Origin: Alphaproteobacteria bacterium
GTDB taxonomy: Bacteria > Pseudomonadota > Alphaproteobacteria > Micropepsales > Micropepsaceae
Reading direction: 5' to 3'
Length of the DNA: 64,000 nucleotides
NCBI GenBank assembly: GCA_016124635.1
Contig: WGNJ01000015.1
Span: 186,001-250,000 of the forward strand
This document shows, one piece after another, positions 16,727 to 25,454 of this stretch; the stretch's first letter is position 1; each line of letters begins with the position of its first letter. The notes beneath the pieces are model-generated. The model ran no database searches. It was given only the letters and a program-made list of their open reading frames with translations, and had not been told where the DNA came from. The position numbers and the translations under genes were made by a program.

Positions 16727-17443
16727 CTAGGCGGCGTAGGACTCGCGCATGTCCTCGTCGTGATCGACGACATGCGGCTCGTGATAGGTGGGCTCCTCGC
16801 GGCGGCGCGGCGAACGCAGCGCAAGACCGAGCGCGGCCACGAGAGCAGCAGCGATCGCCGCGATTAATAGGAACGGCATGCCGCCGAACATCGCTTCGAT
16901 CTTGTCGGGCGTCAGATCGCCAAGCCCGAAGTCGATCGGTGGCGTCGGACGGATCGGCTCGTCGACCGGCAGCGCCGTGGAATCCCCTGTCGGATAGGCG
17001 CCAAGCGGCGATTGCGTGTCGCCGGTCGCCGGGGGCGCAAACGGTTCCTCGGTCACGGCGGCGGGCTGAACCGGTTCGGTCGGCAGCGTCGACAGACCAT
17101 TCGTCGTTGTGGTTGTTGCCGATGCCGGCGGCGCCGTCGTTGCGGTGCGCCCCGAACGCATCGGATTGGGAATGACGGTTGCCGTTCGCGTACCGGCCGA
17201 GTGGGTCGCGGTTGTACGCGCCGGCGCGCGATACGCCGCTACCGGATGCCCGGCGGCATGCGATCGCGCCACGGGCGTCGCGTCGGCAACGACGGGTCCA
17301 CGCACGACAGCACGCTGATGATGCCCAATTTCCCCTAGCGTCGGACTCGCGCCGCGATGGACACCGGTGTCTTCGGTCGACGCCGTTTCGCACGCGGCCA
17401 AGCTCAAGGTCGCAATCGCAAGCACTGCAAACCGCGCTGACAT
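16727..17443 (-). CDS. Lipoprotein with C-terminal membrane segment
   Basis: A 238-residue protein that starts MSARFAVLAIATLSLAACET, giving a lipobox (SLAAC) and a lipid-modified Cys at residue 19. GGGAGG precedes the ATG at 17443; longer in-frame extensions lack a signal. A long Thr/Pro/Ala-rich low-complexity stretch (about 60-170) is followed by an acidic part with DKIEAMFGGM, a hydrophobic helix (about 193-215), a basic stretch SPRRREE and an acidic His-rich tail. A lipid anchor plus a C-terminal transmembrane helix is unusual. Not a family I recognise. Confidence 0.6.
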   Translation of the reverse strand: MSARFAVLAIATLSLAACETASTEDTGVHRGASPTLGEIGHHQRAVVRGPVVADATPVARSHAAGHPVAAYRAPARTTATHSAGTRTATVIPNPMRSGRTATTAPPASATTTTTNGLSTLPTEPVQPAAVTEEPFAPPATGDTQSPLGAYPTGDSTALPVDEPIRPTPPIDFGLGDLTPDKIEAMFGGMPFLLIAAIAAALVAALGLALRSPRRREEPTYHEPHVVDHDEDMRESYAA

Positions 17444-17673
17444 GGCCCGCCTCCCGGCACGAATCGGTCCCGGCGATACTGCGAGCAAAAGTAGGCGCCC
17501 GCCACCGCCACAGGACTGCAGCATCGCGCGCGCACAAAACCTGACGTGTGAAAGACGCCGTGGAACCGACTGTTTCGCCAGCGGAAATAACAAGCGCCGC
17601 CCTCGTCGTTTCGACAGGGGCAGCGTGATCACACTGCGAAACTATTTCGCCGAGTCGCTGGGGCTCGAGCAGC

Positions 17674-18060
17674 CTACTTCTTCGGCGACATGCAGAACGT
17701 GGCGAATTTGTTGCCGTCCGGATCGCGAAAATAGGCGCCGTAGAAGCCTTGCGCTTCCGGCCCGCGATAGCCCGGAGCGCCTTCGTCTTGCGCGCCGAGC
17801 GCAATCGCCTTTTCGTAGACGCGCGCGACATCGCCGGTCGAACCGACCGCAAGCGCCACCATCGTGCCGTTGCCGTGATAGGCCTTTTGGCCGTCGTAGG
17901 GCTTGGTGATGATGACGCTCGGCGTCCGTGGATCGCGCCCAAAAGCCACCATCCGCTCGTTCGCCCACATGCGCTTGGCGCCCGCCTCGCCGAGCACGGT
18001 CTCGTAGAACTTCGCCGCCTTCTCGAGATCGTTCACGCCCAGTGTCACGTACCCAATCAC
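17674..18060 (-). CDS. VOC family protein
   Basis: A 128-residue glyoxalase/bleomycin-resistance-fold protein, MIGYVTLGVNDLEKAAKFYE at the start and YGAYFRDPDGNKFATFCMS at the end. Both halves of the fold are present and length is normal. It is of the same subfamily type as the VOC proteins at 2617-3009 and 55896-56276 but more distant. It begins 22 bases after the stop of the nitronate monooxygenase gene, so the two probably form an operon. Substrate unknown. Confidence 0.82.
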   Translation of the reverse strand: MIGYVTLGVNDLEKAAKFYETVLGEAGAKRMWANERMVAFGRDPRTPSVIITKPYDGQKAYHGNGTMVALAVGSTGDVARVYEKAIALGAQDEGAPGYRGPEAQGFYGAYFRDPDGNKFATFCMSPKK

Positions 18061-18082
18061 GGTTCTCTCCCTTGGTTCTGTC

Positions 18083-19057
18083 TCAAGCCGATTTCAGTGC
18101 ATGCATTTCGGCCAACGCCTCGGCGTATTCGCGCCTAAGCTTGGCGATGTATTCGCCGGCGCTCATCACGTTTTTCATTGCGCCGATGCCTTGCCCCGAG
18201 CCCCATATGTCTTTCCAGGCTTTCGCCTTGGTGTTGCCGCCCGAGCCGAAATTCATTTTCGATGGATCGCTTTGCGGCAGGTTGTCGGGATCGAGCCCGG
18301 CACCGACGATGGACGCGCGCAGGTAGTTGCCGTGCACGCCGGTGAAAAGGTTCGTGTAGACGATGTCGGATGCGCTGCCGTCGATGATCGCTTGCTTGTA
18401 GCGCTCGTCCGCATGCGCTTCCTCGGTCGCGATGAAGGCCGAGCCGATATAGGCGAGATCGGCGCCCATCGCTTGCGCCGCGAGAACCGCGCGGCCCGTT
18501 GCAATGGCGCCCGATAGCGCGAGCGGCCCAGAGAACCACTCGCGAATGTCTTGGATCAGCGCGATCGGTGAAACGACGCCGGCATGACCGCCTGCGCCGG
18601 CCGCGACCGCGATCAATCCGTCGGCGCCTTTTGAGATCGCCTTCTTGGCGAAGGTGTTGTTGATGATGTCGTGCAGCACGATGCCACCGTAGGAATGCAC
18701 CGCCGCGTTCAGATCCTCGCGCGCGCCGAGCGAGGTGATGACGATCGGCACCTTGTATTTCACGCAGAGGTCGAGGTCGTGCTGCAGCCGGTCGTTCGAC
18801 TTGTGCACGATTTGATTGACCGCATAGGGCGCGCTTGGGGCTTCCGGGTGCTTCGCGTCGTGCTCGGCGAGCTCCTCCGTTATCCGCTTCAGCCAGTCCT
18901 CGAGCACTGGTCCGGGCCGTGCGTTCAACGCCGGAAACGAGCCGACGACACCTGCTTTGCACTGCGCGATGACAAGATCGGGGTTGGAGATGATGAAAAG
19001 AGGCGACGCGATCACCGGGATCGACAACCGGCCCTTGAGAACGTCAGGCAGCGACAA
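18083..19057 (-). CDS. Nitronate monooxygenase / 2-nitropropane dioxygenase family
   Basis: A 324-residue FMN-dependent TIM-barrel enzyme. The N-terminus LSIPVIASPLFIISNPDLVI is family-typical, as are the FMN-phosphate segments AAGAGGHAGVVSP (near residue 155) and AIATGRAVLAAQAMGADLAYIGSAF (near 200). These proteins oxidise alkyl nitronates or serve as enoyl reductase-like flavoproteins. A second, only distantly similar member is encoded at 54864-55814. The 77 bases before its start separate it from the isomerase gene upstream. Confidence 0.85.
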   Translation of the reverse strand: MSLPDVLKGRLSIPVIASPLFIISNPDLVIAQCKAGVVGSFPALNARPGPVLEDWLKRITEELAEHDAKHPEAPSAPYAVNQIVHKSNDRLQHDLDLCVKYKVPIVITSLGAREDLNAAVHSYGGIVLHDIINNTFAKKAISKGADGLIAVAAGAGGHAGVVSPIALIQDIREWFSGPLALSGAIATGRAVLAAQAMGADLAYIGSAFIATEEAHADERYKQAIIDGSASDIVYTNLFTGVHGNYLRASIVGAGLDPDNLPQSDPSKMNFGSGGNTKAKAWKDIWGSGQGIGAMKNVMSAGEYIAKLRREYAEALAEMHALKSA

Positions 19058-19134
19058 GGCGATACTCCTTCATTGGCAATAGCTTTGAACCATTGTTCGC
19101 AAAGCCGCCGCGCGTTTGGCAATGGTGAATCGGT

Positions 19135-19746
19135 TCAGGCCGCCGATTTCACTCGCATGATCTCGTCCTCGACGTCGCGCAGCGTGTTCTTGCCGAAGTA
19201 GATCTCCTTGCCGACGAAGAAGGTCGGGATGCCGAAGACGCCGCGCTCGACCGCGTTCGCGGTCAAGTCCATCAGCTTCTGCTTGACGTCGGCGTCCTGC
19301 GCGCGCGCCAAGACGCGGGCCCCGTCGAGCCCGGCTTCATCGAGCGCCGCGCGCGCAATCTCCGGGTCGTCCATCTTTTTTCCGTCTTCCCACATCGCGC
19401 GCATCACCGCGTCCACATAGGGCATCAGCCCGCCGTCGATCGTCGCGCCGACCGCGGCGCGCATCACGAGCAGCGTGTTGACGGGAAAGTGTGGATTGAA
19501 TTTGAACTTCGTCAGCTTGTGCCGCGCCATGAAGCGCTGCGACTCCAGCATCTCGTATTCCATCTTCCCCTTGATGCCGCCGAACGCGACCATCGGCGGT
19601 TTGTTGTTCGTCGACTTGAAGATGCCGCCCAGCAGCACCGGCATGTACGTGAACTTTTGTCCCGTGCGCTTTTCGATCTCAGGGATCACTTTGTGCGCCA
19701 TGTAGGCGTTGGGACTGCCGAAATCGAAGAGGAATTCGAGTGTCAT
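19135..19746 (-). CDS. 2-hydroxychromene-2-carboxylate isomerase family (DsbA-like)
   Basis: A 203-residue thioredoxin-fold protein of the kappa-GST/HCCA isomerase group. The start MTLEFLFDFGSPNAYMAHKV shows the Ser that replaces the CxxC in this family, and GVFGIPTFFVGKEIYFG near the end is the conserved cis-Pro region. Relatives isomerise naphthalene-pathway intermediates with glutathione. The start at 19746 is the first Met with family homology, after GGTGAG. It follows the SDR gene by five bases and shares its operon. Confidence 0.85.
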   Translation of the reverse strand: MTLEFLFDFGSPNAYMAHKVIPEIEKRTGQKFTYMPVLLGGIFKSTNNKPPMVAFGGIKGKMEYEMLESQRFMARHKLTKFKFNPHFPVNTLLVMRAAVGATIDGGLMPYVDAVMRAMWEDGKKMDDPEIARAALDEAGLDGARVLARAQDADVKQKLMDLTANAVERGVFGIPTFFVGKEIYFGKNTLRDVEDEIMRVKSAA

Positions 19747-19751
19747 GTCGC

Positions 19752-20480
19752 TCACCAATTTTCCGACCAAGGGCGAAGATCGAGTTCATGCGTCCAGGCA
19801 TCGCGCGGCTGCGTGTGCAGCATCCAATACTGATCGGCGATGTGATCGGGATTGAGAATCCCGTCTTCGTCCTTCTTCGCGTAGGCCTGAGGGAAGTTCG
19901 TTCGGATGAACTCGGTGTCGATCGCGCCGTCGATCACCGTGTGCGCGACGTGAATGCCCTTGGGCCCGAGCTCACGCGCCATGCTCTGCGCCAGCGCGCG
20001 CAGCGAATGCTTGGCTCCGGCAAAGGCCGCAAAATTGGCGCGCCCGCGCACAGAGGCCGTCGCGCCCGTGAAGATGATCGTGCCGCTGCCGCGCGGCACC
20101 ATGCGCCGCGCCGCCTCCCGTCCGACGAGAAACCCGCCGAAGCACGCCATCTCCCAAATTTTGAAATATTTGCGCGCCGTCTCCTCGACGATCGGTGAGG
20201 GAACGTTTGCGCCGATATTGAACACGGCGACCTCGAGCGGCCCGATCTCGCGCTCGATCGTGTCGACGAGCGCCACGACCTCTTCTTCTTTGCGGGAATC
20301 GCTGCCGAAAGCGCGCGCCCGTCCGCCGGCGGATTCGATCTCCGCGACCAGAGGCTCCAGCTTGTCGGCGCTCCGCCGCGCGACACAGGCGACATAGCCT
20401 TCGCGCGCAAAACGCTTGGCGATCGCGCCGCCCGTCGCATCGCCCGCGCCCATCACCAGTATCGCTTTGCCGATCGTCAT
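19752..20480 (-). CDS. SDR family oxidoreductase
   Basis: A 242-residue short-chain dehydrogenase with a modified nucleotide-binding motif (VMGAGDATGGAIAKRFA) and NIGAN in place of NNAG. The usual Tyr-x3-Lys is also altered (FAAFAGAKHSLRALAQ, no Tyr), so it is an atypical SDR. The ending LDLRPWSENW is shared with the SDR at 21077-21808, a clear paralog. The two lie on either side of an HxlR regulator and point away from each other. A hairpin (20502-20519) lies in its leader. Confidence 0.85.
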   Translation of the reverse strand: MTIGKAILVMGAGDATGGAIAKRFAREGYVACVARRSADKLEPLVAEIESAGGRARAFGSDSRKEEEVVALVDTIEREIGPLEVAVFNIGANVPSPIVEETARKYFKIWEMACFGGFLVGREAARRMVPRGSGTIIFTGATASVRGRANFAAFAGAKHSLRALAQSMARELGPKGIHVAHTVIDGAIDTEFIRTNFPQAYAKKDEDGILNPDHIADQYWMLHTQPRDAWTHELDLRPWSENW

Positions 20481-20501
20481 GACGAGGCCCTTGCCATGTC
20501 G

Positions 20502-20577
20502 CCCCTTGTTCTCAAGGGGTTCAGTTCCAAATTAGAACCTTGACATAGTGAGTTCTAAAAGAGAACCTTGTCAAGGC
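20502..20577. promoter_or_regulatory. Divergent promoter with repeated operator-like sites
   Basis: Several inverted repeats share GTTCT/AGAAC and CCTTG/CAAGG elements. CCCCTTG (20502-20508) and CAAGGGG (20513-20519) enclose TTCT. TTAGAAC (20532-20538) pairs with GTTCTAA (20552-20558), and GTTCT (20552-20556) also pairs with AGAAC (20562-20566). CCTTGTCAAGG follows at 20567. They lie between the SDR and HxlR genes and are good candidates for HxlR binding. Confidence 0.5.
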
Positions 20578-20597
20578 AATCGAGGATCAAATCGCGC

Positions 20598-21080
20598 ATG
20601 CGTTGGAACGCGCTCGACAAGGAAACTTGCTCGGTGGCACGGGCGGTCTCGGTCATCGGTGACCGCTGGACGCTGCTCATCCTGCGCGACTGCTTCCTGC
20701 GCGTGCGCCGCTTCGAAGCCTTTCAAGAACGCCTCGGGATCACGCGCCACATCCTCGCCGATCGCCTGCGCAAGCTCGTCAAGGCGGGCGTGCTCGAACG
20801 CGTACAATACCAATCGAGCCCCCGGCGTTTCGAATATCGCCTGACGCGCAAGGGTATCGACCTACATCCCGTGCTGATGAGCCTTGTTCACTGGGGCGAT
20901 GTTCACATGGCGGGCAACAAGGGCCGCCCCGTTCTCCATCATCACACCAAATGCGACCACGACTTCGACCCCGTGCTTGCTTGCTCGAAATGCGGCGACG
21001 AGGTGAAGGCGAAGGACGTGCGCGTGCGCCCCGGCCCTGGCGCGCCGGCTGACATATTACCGAAGGAGATCGTTCCATGA
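20598..21080 (+). CDS. HxlR family transcriptional regulator
   Basis: A 160-residue winged-helix protein of the HxlR/MarR-like group, with CSVARAVSVIGDRWTLLILR (about residues 9-28) and RLGITRHILADRLRKLVKAG as the DNA-binding part. After the usual HxlR domain there is a Cys/His tail (HHHTKCDHDFDPVLACSKCG) that looks like a zinc knuckle. ATG at 20598 follows GAGG; a TTG ten codons upstream is possible. Its stop overlaps the start of the next SDR gene (ATGA), so it very likely controls the two paralogous SDR genes around it. Confidence 0.88.
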   Translation: MRWNALDKETCSVARAVSVIGDRWTLLILRDCFLRVRRFEAFQERLGITRHILADRLRKLVKAGVLERVQYQSSPRRFEYRLTRKGIDLHPVLMSLVHWGDVHMAGNKGRPVLHHHTKCDHDFDPVLACSKCGDEVKAKDVRVRPGPGAPADILPKEIVP

Positions 21081-21808
21081 CGGATCGCAAAACCGCATTG
21101 GTTGTCGGCGTCGGCGCCAGCAAAGGCTTGGGCGCGGCGTCTGCGCGCCGCTTCGCGCGCGAGGGCTTTCATGTCGTCATCGTCGGCCGCACGCAAGGCA
21201 AGCTCGATGAAGTCGTGCACGAGATCAAATCGTCCGGAGGCTCCATCGAAGCTGTGGTCGCGGACGCCAGCGTCGAGGCCGACGCCAAACGCATCGTCGC
21301 TGCCGCCGACCGCAATGAAAACCTGACGATCGCGCTTCACAACGCCGGCAACAATCGCTTCGATGCCTTCCTAGATCTACCCGTCGAGGGGTTCGAGCAG
21401 CTCTGGCGCGAGCACACGCTCGGGGGCTTTCTCATCGGCCGCGAGGTTGCGCGCAAAATGGTGCCGCGAGGGAGCGGGACCATCCTCTTTACCGGCGCCT
21501 CAGGCTCATTGCGCGGCAAGGCGGGCTTTGCCGCCTTTGCGGCGGCGAAGGCAGGACTGCGCGCCGTCTCGCAAAGCATGGCCCGCGAATTCGGCCCGAA
21601 GGGTATTCACGTAGCCCATGTCGTCATCGACGGCGGCATCGAAGGGCAACGCCTGCTCTCCCGTTTCCCCGATCTCCAAACGCAGCGCGGTCCCGATGGC
21701 CTTCTCTCGATCGAAGCGATCGCCGACGCGTTCTGGTACCTGCACACACAGCACCGCAGCGCATGGACGCAAGAGATCGACCTCCGGCCCTGGGCGGAAA
21801 ACTTCTGA
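21077..21808 (+). CDS. SDR family oxidoreductase, paralog of 19752-20480
   Basis: A 243-residue short-chain dehydrogenase-like protein. The nucleotide motif is VVGVGASKGLGAASARRFA, and the Asn motif reads LHNAGNNR. As in its paralog the catalytic Tyr position is occupied by Phe (FAAFAAAKAGLRAVSQ), so a classical SDR reaction is doubtful. The ending IDLRPWAENF matches the paralog. Translationally coupled to the HxlR gene (ATGA overlap). The two SDRs presumably act in a related reaction or on each other's product. Confidence 0.85.
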   Translation: MTDRKTALVVGVGASKGLGAASARRFAREGFHVVIVGRTQGKLDEVVHEIKSSGGSIEAVVADASVEADAKRIVAAADRNENLTIALHNAGNNRFDAFLDLPVEGFEQLWREHTLGGFLIGREVARKMVPRGSGTILFTGASGSLRGKAGFAAFAAAKAGLRAVSQSMAREFGPKGIHVAHVVIDGGIEGQRLLSRFPDLQTQRGPDGLLSIEAIADAFWYLHTQHRSAWTQEIDLRPWAENF

Positions 21809-22099
21809 AGCTGCAGCAAGAAGCCGCCCAATTCTCTGGCGCAACATCGTCAATCGCCGGCGCAGACCATCTTGAAGCCTCGGTCCTATCGTTATAGGCA
21901 AGTTCTGGAATGACCGTAGATCGGGGGATCGAGCGGTTGGCGCGCACAGGAAGAGTCCTCGACGGTCACGTCTATTTGCGGTCTCTGTGCTTGTCACATC
22001 TGACATCGCGGCAACCGGTTGGTCAGAATTTGGACACGTGTGAAGACGCGGCGTCAAATGTGCTAAGGAAACACTAGGTTTCGTAGGGGAGTTTCAACG
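21809..22099. other. Intergenic region
   Basis: A span of 291 bases between the SDR and EF-hand genes. I see no credible gene, hairpin or RNA. The last about 60 bases, with a GGGGAG before the ATG at 22100, should hold the promoter and ribosome site of the EF-hand gene. Confidence 0.3.
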
Positions 22100-22615
22100 A
22101 TGCGTGGATCGGCTCAATTAGCCTTGGTTTTGCTAGCGACAGCTCCACTGTTGCAAGGCTGCTCATTGTTCGGCGACAAGCCGGCTCGGCACTACGCAAC
22201 ACAAGCCAATCCCGATTGTGCGCGCCTCCGGCCGTTGGCTGCGCCTGGCGCCGATTTGACTCGCACCGAAATGGAAACGTGGTTGCAGACGTCATACAAG
22301 AAATACGACGCCGACAGCAGCGGCGAACTCAGCATGTCGGAAGTCGCTCCCGTCAACCAGTCGCTGCGCGATCTCAACGTCAATGCCGCGCCTGTCATGG
22401 ACATCAACGGCGACGGACGCATCAACTTCCAGGAGTTTGCCAGCGGTTGGCGAACGATGTTCGACTACTGCGCCCATGGCAGCGGCGACGTCGTCTCGCA
22501 AAATGACATGCAGAACAGCCCGAATGTTTCTGCGCCGGTCAAAGCGCAGCGTACGTCCAAGCCGGGCGCAAGCACGAGCCCGGACAACAATACGGGCGGC
22601 TTACCGCGCCATTAG
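22100..22615 (+). CDS. EF-hand lipoprotein
   Basis: A 171-residue protein with a lipobox (APLLQGCSLF, lipid-modified Cys21), so probably anchored to a membrane facing the periplasm. It has two EF-hand calcium loops: DADSSGELSMSE (about residues 70-81) and DINGDGRINFQE (about 100-111), both with the expected acidic ligands at positions 1, 3, 5 and 12. The tail is Ser/Thr/Pro-rich and disordered. Likely a calcium-binding sensor or buffer; partner unknown. Its stop overlaps the convergent methyltransferase stop by four bases. Confidence 0.85.
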   Translation: MRGSAQLALVLLATAPLLQGCSLFGDKPARHYATQANPDCARLRPLAAPGADLTRTEMETWLQTSYKKYDADSSGELSMSEVAPVNQSLRDLNVNAAPVMDINGDGRINFQEFASGWRTMFDYCAHGSGDVVSQNDMQNSPNVSAPVKAQRTSKPGASTSPDNNTGGLPRH

Positions 22616-23211
22616 GCAGGCACGCAGACGAGTCCTTGCGAGCCAGACCTCAGGCGTTCATTGACGGCGACGTGGAAACCTGCGTCGCCGAGCGCTTTCA
22701 GCATCCCGCCGATTTCATCGCCGCTCTTGGTGATAGGATTGGGAAGCCATTCGAAAACGCTTTTCGAAATGTGCCGCCGCACGACGAACACAAGTCGCCC
22801 GTCCGTCGCGATCATCGTGCGCAGACGACGTAGCGTCGCTTCCGGGTCACTCCAAAACTGAAATGAGTGCGAGGCGACGATGGCGTCGAAGGACCCTGCG
22901 AATTCGCCAAGCTTGGTATCGTCGCCCAATCGCAGATCGACGGTCATCTTCTTGAAGCGCTTCAATCGGGCCGACGCCGTGTTGAGCATCAACTCGGATG
23001 GATCGACACCCGAAATCGCTTCGGGCTTCAGCGTGCGCGCGACCAGTTCGGCAAGGCGCCCCGTGCCGAAGCCGATCTCGAAATAGCGTCGAGGGCTGAT
23101 CGGCTTCAGCTGCTTCACGGCCCATTGGTAGTTTGGCTCTGCCAGCCATTCCATGAGCCAGCCGAAAATACGGCTCGTCGGCCGCATCGGCTGCGGCAGC
23201 TTCTCAGACAT
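22612..23211 (-). CDS. Class I SAM-dependent methyltransferase
   Basis: A 199-residue methyltransferase. Motif I is YFEIGFGTGRLAELVA (about residues 42-57), followed by an acidic strand end (GVDPSELM) and FDAIVASHSFQFW as motif II/III. Resembles small UbiE-like methyltransferases with WxxP-type ends. Substrate cannot be told. It follows the metallophosphoesterase gene on the same strand at 55 bases. Confidence 0.82.
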   Translation of the reverse strand: MSEKLPQPMRPTSRIFGWLMEWLAEPNYQWAVKQLKPISPRRYFEIGFGTGRLAELVARTLKPEAISGVDPSELMLNTASARLKRFKKMTVDLRLGDDTKLGEFAGSFDAIVASHSFQFWSDPEATLRRLRTMIATDGRLVFVVRRHISKSVFEWLPNPITKSGDEIGGMLKALGDAGFHVAVNERLRSGSQGLVCVPA

Positions 23212-23266
23212 GATCGCACTTGCCTCCCATCGGCGACCATCATAACATCATCAAATAATGATGTGT

Positions 23267-24094
23267 CTAGTGCTTCGCGTAGGCATTGGGAAAATCGGCA
23301 ATGTTGAAGTCGGCCGCGCCGGCCGCCTGGACAAACCGGCTCTGGTGGCCGCCGCTTTCTTGCAGTTCGTGCATGACAAATCCGACCTGCTTCAGGCCGT
23401 AGCGCGGCTGGCGCGAATCCGGAATGAAGTAGGCGGTCGAAGGCGCCCATACGCATCGCCCGCAGTCGCTCTCGATCGAGCGGTATTGATGAACATGCCC
23501 GCTCGCAATCAAGGCTGGCCGGCGACCGCCAAACGCGCCCCACAATTGGCGCCGTGACGCGGGTGGCAAGAATCGTCCGCCGAGCACATCCTCGCTGTCG
23601 CTCTCATCGAACAGCGGCTTATGAATGAACAAGGCGATCTTGCGCTGATCCGCTTCGGCAACCGTTTGCTCGATGAAGCTCAATTGATCCGCTTCGGCCG
23701 ACAGTCCGCTGCCGAATAGCTGAGCGTTCAACGCGATGAGCCGCCATCCTGGAACGTCGAGGCTCCACCAATCATTCCCAAAGATCGAAACGAACGCCTC
23801 ACGGCGCGCGGCATTGATCGGGGATTCCTTCGAATTGGGAATCTCGGGGCTGTCGCCGACATCGTGGTTGCCTGGGACGGATCGGACCGGCAGATCGAAG
23901 ATGCGGTGAAGGCGCGCCGCCTCCGAGAGATCGCTGGGATTATTCGCCCCGTCGAGCGAGATGTCTCCCGTATTGATGACAAGATCGGGCCGCGCCGCGA
24001 TCGCGGTGCGGGCCACGCATTCGAAATTGCCGACGAAGAAAGACTTCTCGCCGCTGAGATGCGTGTCTGAAATCTGCGCTATCCGGAATGTCAT
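23267..24094 (-). CDS. Metallophosphoesterase
   Basis: A 275-residue calcineurin-like phosphoesterase. All five metal-site motifs can be seen: D-x-H in ISDTHLS (residues 8-14), GD in NTGDIS, GNHD, a His in LFIHKPLF, and GHVHQ (about 200). These form a dinuclear metal centre. The domain order and length resemble cAMP phosphodiesterase-like CpdA proteins (about 270), but the substrate is not certain. ATG at 24094 is preferred because the fold begins there; a possible start 11 codons upstream adds only a Gly-rich leader. Confidence 0.87.
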   Translation of the reverse strand: MTFRIAQISDTHLSGEKSFFVGNFECVARTAIAARPDLVINTGDISLDGANNPSDLSEAARLHRIFDLPVRSVPGNHDVGDSPEIPNSKESPINAARREAFVSIFGNDWWSLDVPGWRLIALNAQLFGSGLSAEADQLSFIEQTVAEADQRKIALFIHKPLFDESDSEDVLGGRFLPPASRRQLWGAFGGRRPALIASGHVHQYRSIESDCGRCVWAPSTAYFIPDSRQPRYGLKQVGFVMHELQESGGHQSRFVQAAGAADFNIADFPNAYAKH

Positions 24095-24146
24095 CGCACC
24101 GCCGAGCCTAGCGCCGGATTGTGACACTCATGAATCACATCGGCTC

Positions 24147-24575
24147 TTAGTCGCCGGTGACCTCCGGGAACGCGATCACGACACGCTTTTGTCCATGCGA
24201 CGGAGCGGTGATCAGCACCGATTTGGTCAAGTTCCGCTCGTATGTCGCACGCACGCGATACTTGCCGGGATCAAGGTCCGCCAACACCCAAGGCCCGCTG
24301 CAGTGAACGGCCAACAGCTCTTGTCCGTCCTGCGTCTCGATCGACACATCGAGGTCCGCAAGGTATTCGCGATTGCCCCCGGCAAATTCAAGCCGAACCG
24401 AGTAGTCGCGCCAACGTGGATCGGACATCGCCTCGTCGCCGACGCCCGTGCAGGCGACGTCGATGCCGTCAATGGTCGTCGGCTGATCTTCCGGTAATCG
24501 ATCGTAGTGTGCCGCGAATGCCGTCCCCGCGGCCAAAAGGCTTGCGGCGCTCATCAACACGATCGCACGTTTCAT
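24147..24575 (-). CDS. Periplasmic hypothetical protein
   Basis: A 142-residue protein with a clear signal peptide (MKRAIVLMSAASLLAAGTAF, cleaved after AFA). The mature part has two Cys (VACTG, AVHCSG) that may form a disulfide, and a beta-rich C-terminal half with DLDPGKYRVRATYE, the pattern of a carboxypeptidase-regulatory-like domain. Family unknown. It lies upstream of the phosphoesterase gene on the same strand (52 bases). The start is supported by AGGAGGAT before the ATG. Confidence 0.72.
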   Translation of the reverse strand: MKRAIVLMSAASLLAAGTAFAAHYDRLPEDQPTTIDGIDVACTGVGDEAMSDPRWRDYSVRLEFAGGNREYLADLDVSIETQDGQELLAVHCSGPWVLADLDPGKYRVRATYERNLTKSVLITAPSHGQKRVVIAFPEVTGD

Positions 24576-24677
24576 TGGGATCCTCCTGGGACTGACGCGA
24601 TTGGAACGCTACACTAAACGCAGGGCGCGGCGCCCGGTATCGGGAACCCCGTGTCTGCGCGCACAACTTGGGGTAAA

Positions 24678-25454
24678 ATGCCGATCATGCCTCACCTAGC
24701 CGACGACGCCCGAGCTCCCTCGCCCCTGCTAACCTTGATCGAGGGCCGCGCCGTTCTGGAACTGGCGGCGCTCTTCGCAAGCTATCCGATCCTTCGCCGC
24801 CTACCGCGTGGCGACGGTCACGCCGTGTTGGTTTTGCCGGGCCTCGGCGCAAGCGATCGCTCGACAAACCCGCTGCGCAGCTTCCTCAAGGATCGCGGCT
24901 ACGACGCGCACGGTTGGAGCCTCGGCCGCAACGTCGGGCCGCGCGAGGGGCAACGCGAAGCTCTCGCCCAGCTCTTGCAAAGTCTCCGCGCAAAATCAAA
25001 ACGCAAGGTCAGCCTTGTCGGTTGGAGCCTCGGCGGCGTCTACGCGCGCGAGATCGCCAAGCGAATGCCGGACGACGTTCGCCTCGTCATCACGCTTGGA
25101 AGTCCTTTCGCGAATCCGAGCGCTACAGTCGTGAGGCGCATCTATGAGGCGATACGCGGTGGACCGATCGCTGGCGGCGACTTCACGCGGTTTCGCGCAC
25201 CGCCGCCCGTACCCTCGACGGCCATCTTCTCGAAGAGCGATGGGGTCGTGGCCTGGCAAAGCTGCCTTGAGCCAGACAGCCCCACGACCGAGAACATCGA
25301 GGTCGAAGGCAGCCATGTCGGCTTGGGCGTCAATCCAACGGCGCTCTATGTGATCGCCGACCGCTTGGCGCAGCCCGAAGGCAAGTGGACGCCGTTCGAT
25401 CGCAAGGGGCTCCGCGCTTTCATGTTCAAGCCGGCCCAGAAGTCGACGCCCTGA
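24678..25454 (+). CDS. Alpha/beta hydrolase
   Basis: A 258-residue alpha/beta-hydrolase fold protein. The nucleophile elbow is GWSLGG (about residue 124), and the oxyanion region appears in LVLPGLGASDRST. A C-terminal His in EVEGSHVGLGVNP completes a probable triad. The distribution of motifs resembles PGAP1-like/lipase relatives. The start chosen (ATG 24678, after GGGG) gives a short N-terminus; a GTG nine codons earlier is possible. It ends one base before the convergent GGDEF-EAL gene, so there is no room for a terminator between them. Confidence 0.83.
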   Translation: MPIMPHLADDARAPSPLLTLIEGRAVLELAALFASYPILRRLPRGDGHAVLVLPGLGASDRSTNPLRSFLKDRGYDAHGWSLGRNVGPREGQREALAQLLQSLRAKSKRKVSLVGWSLGGVYAREIAKRMPDDVRLVITLGSPFANPSATVVRRIYEAIRGGPIAGGDFTRFRAPPPVPSTAIFSKSDGVVAWQSCLEPDSPTTENIEVEGSHVGLGVNPTALYVIADRLAQPEGKWTPFDRKGLRAFMFKPAQKSTP

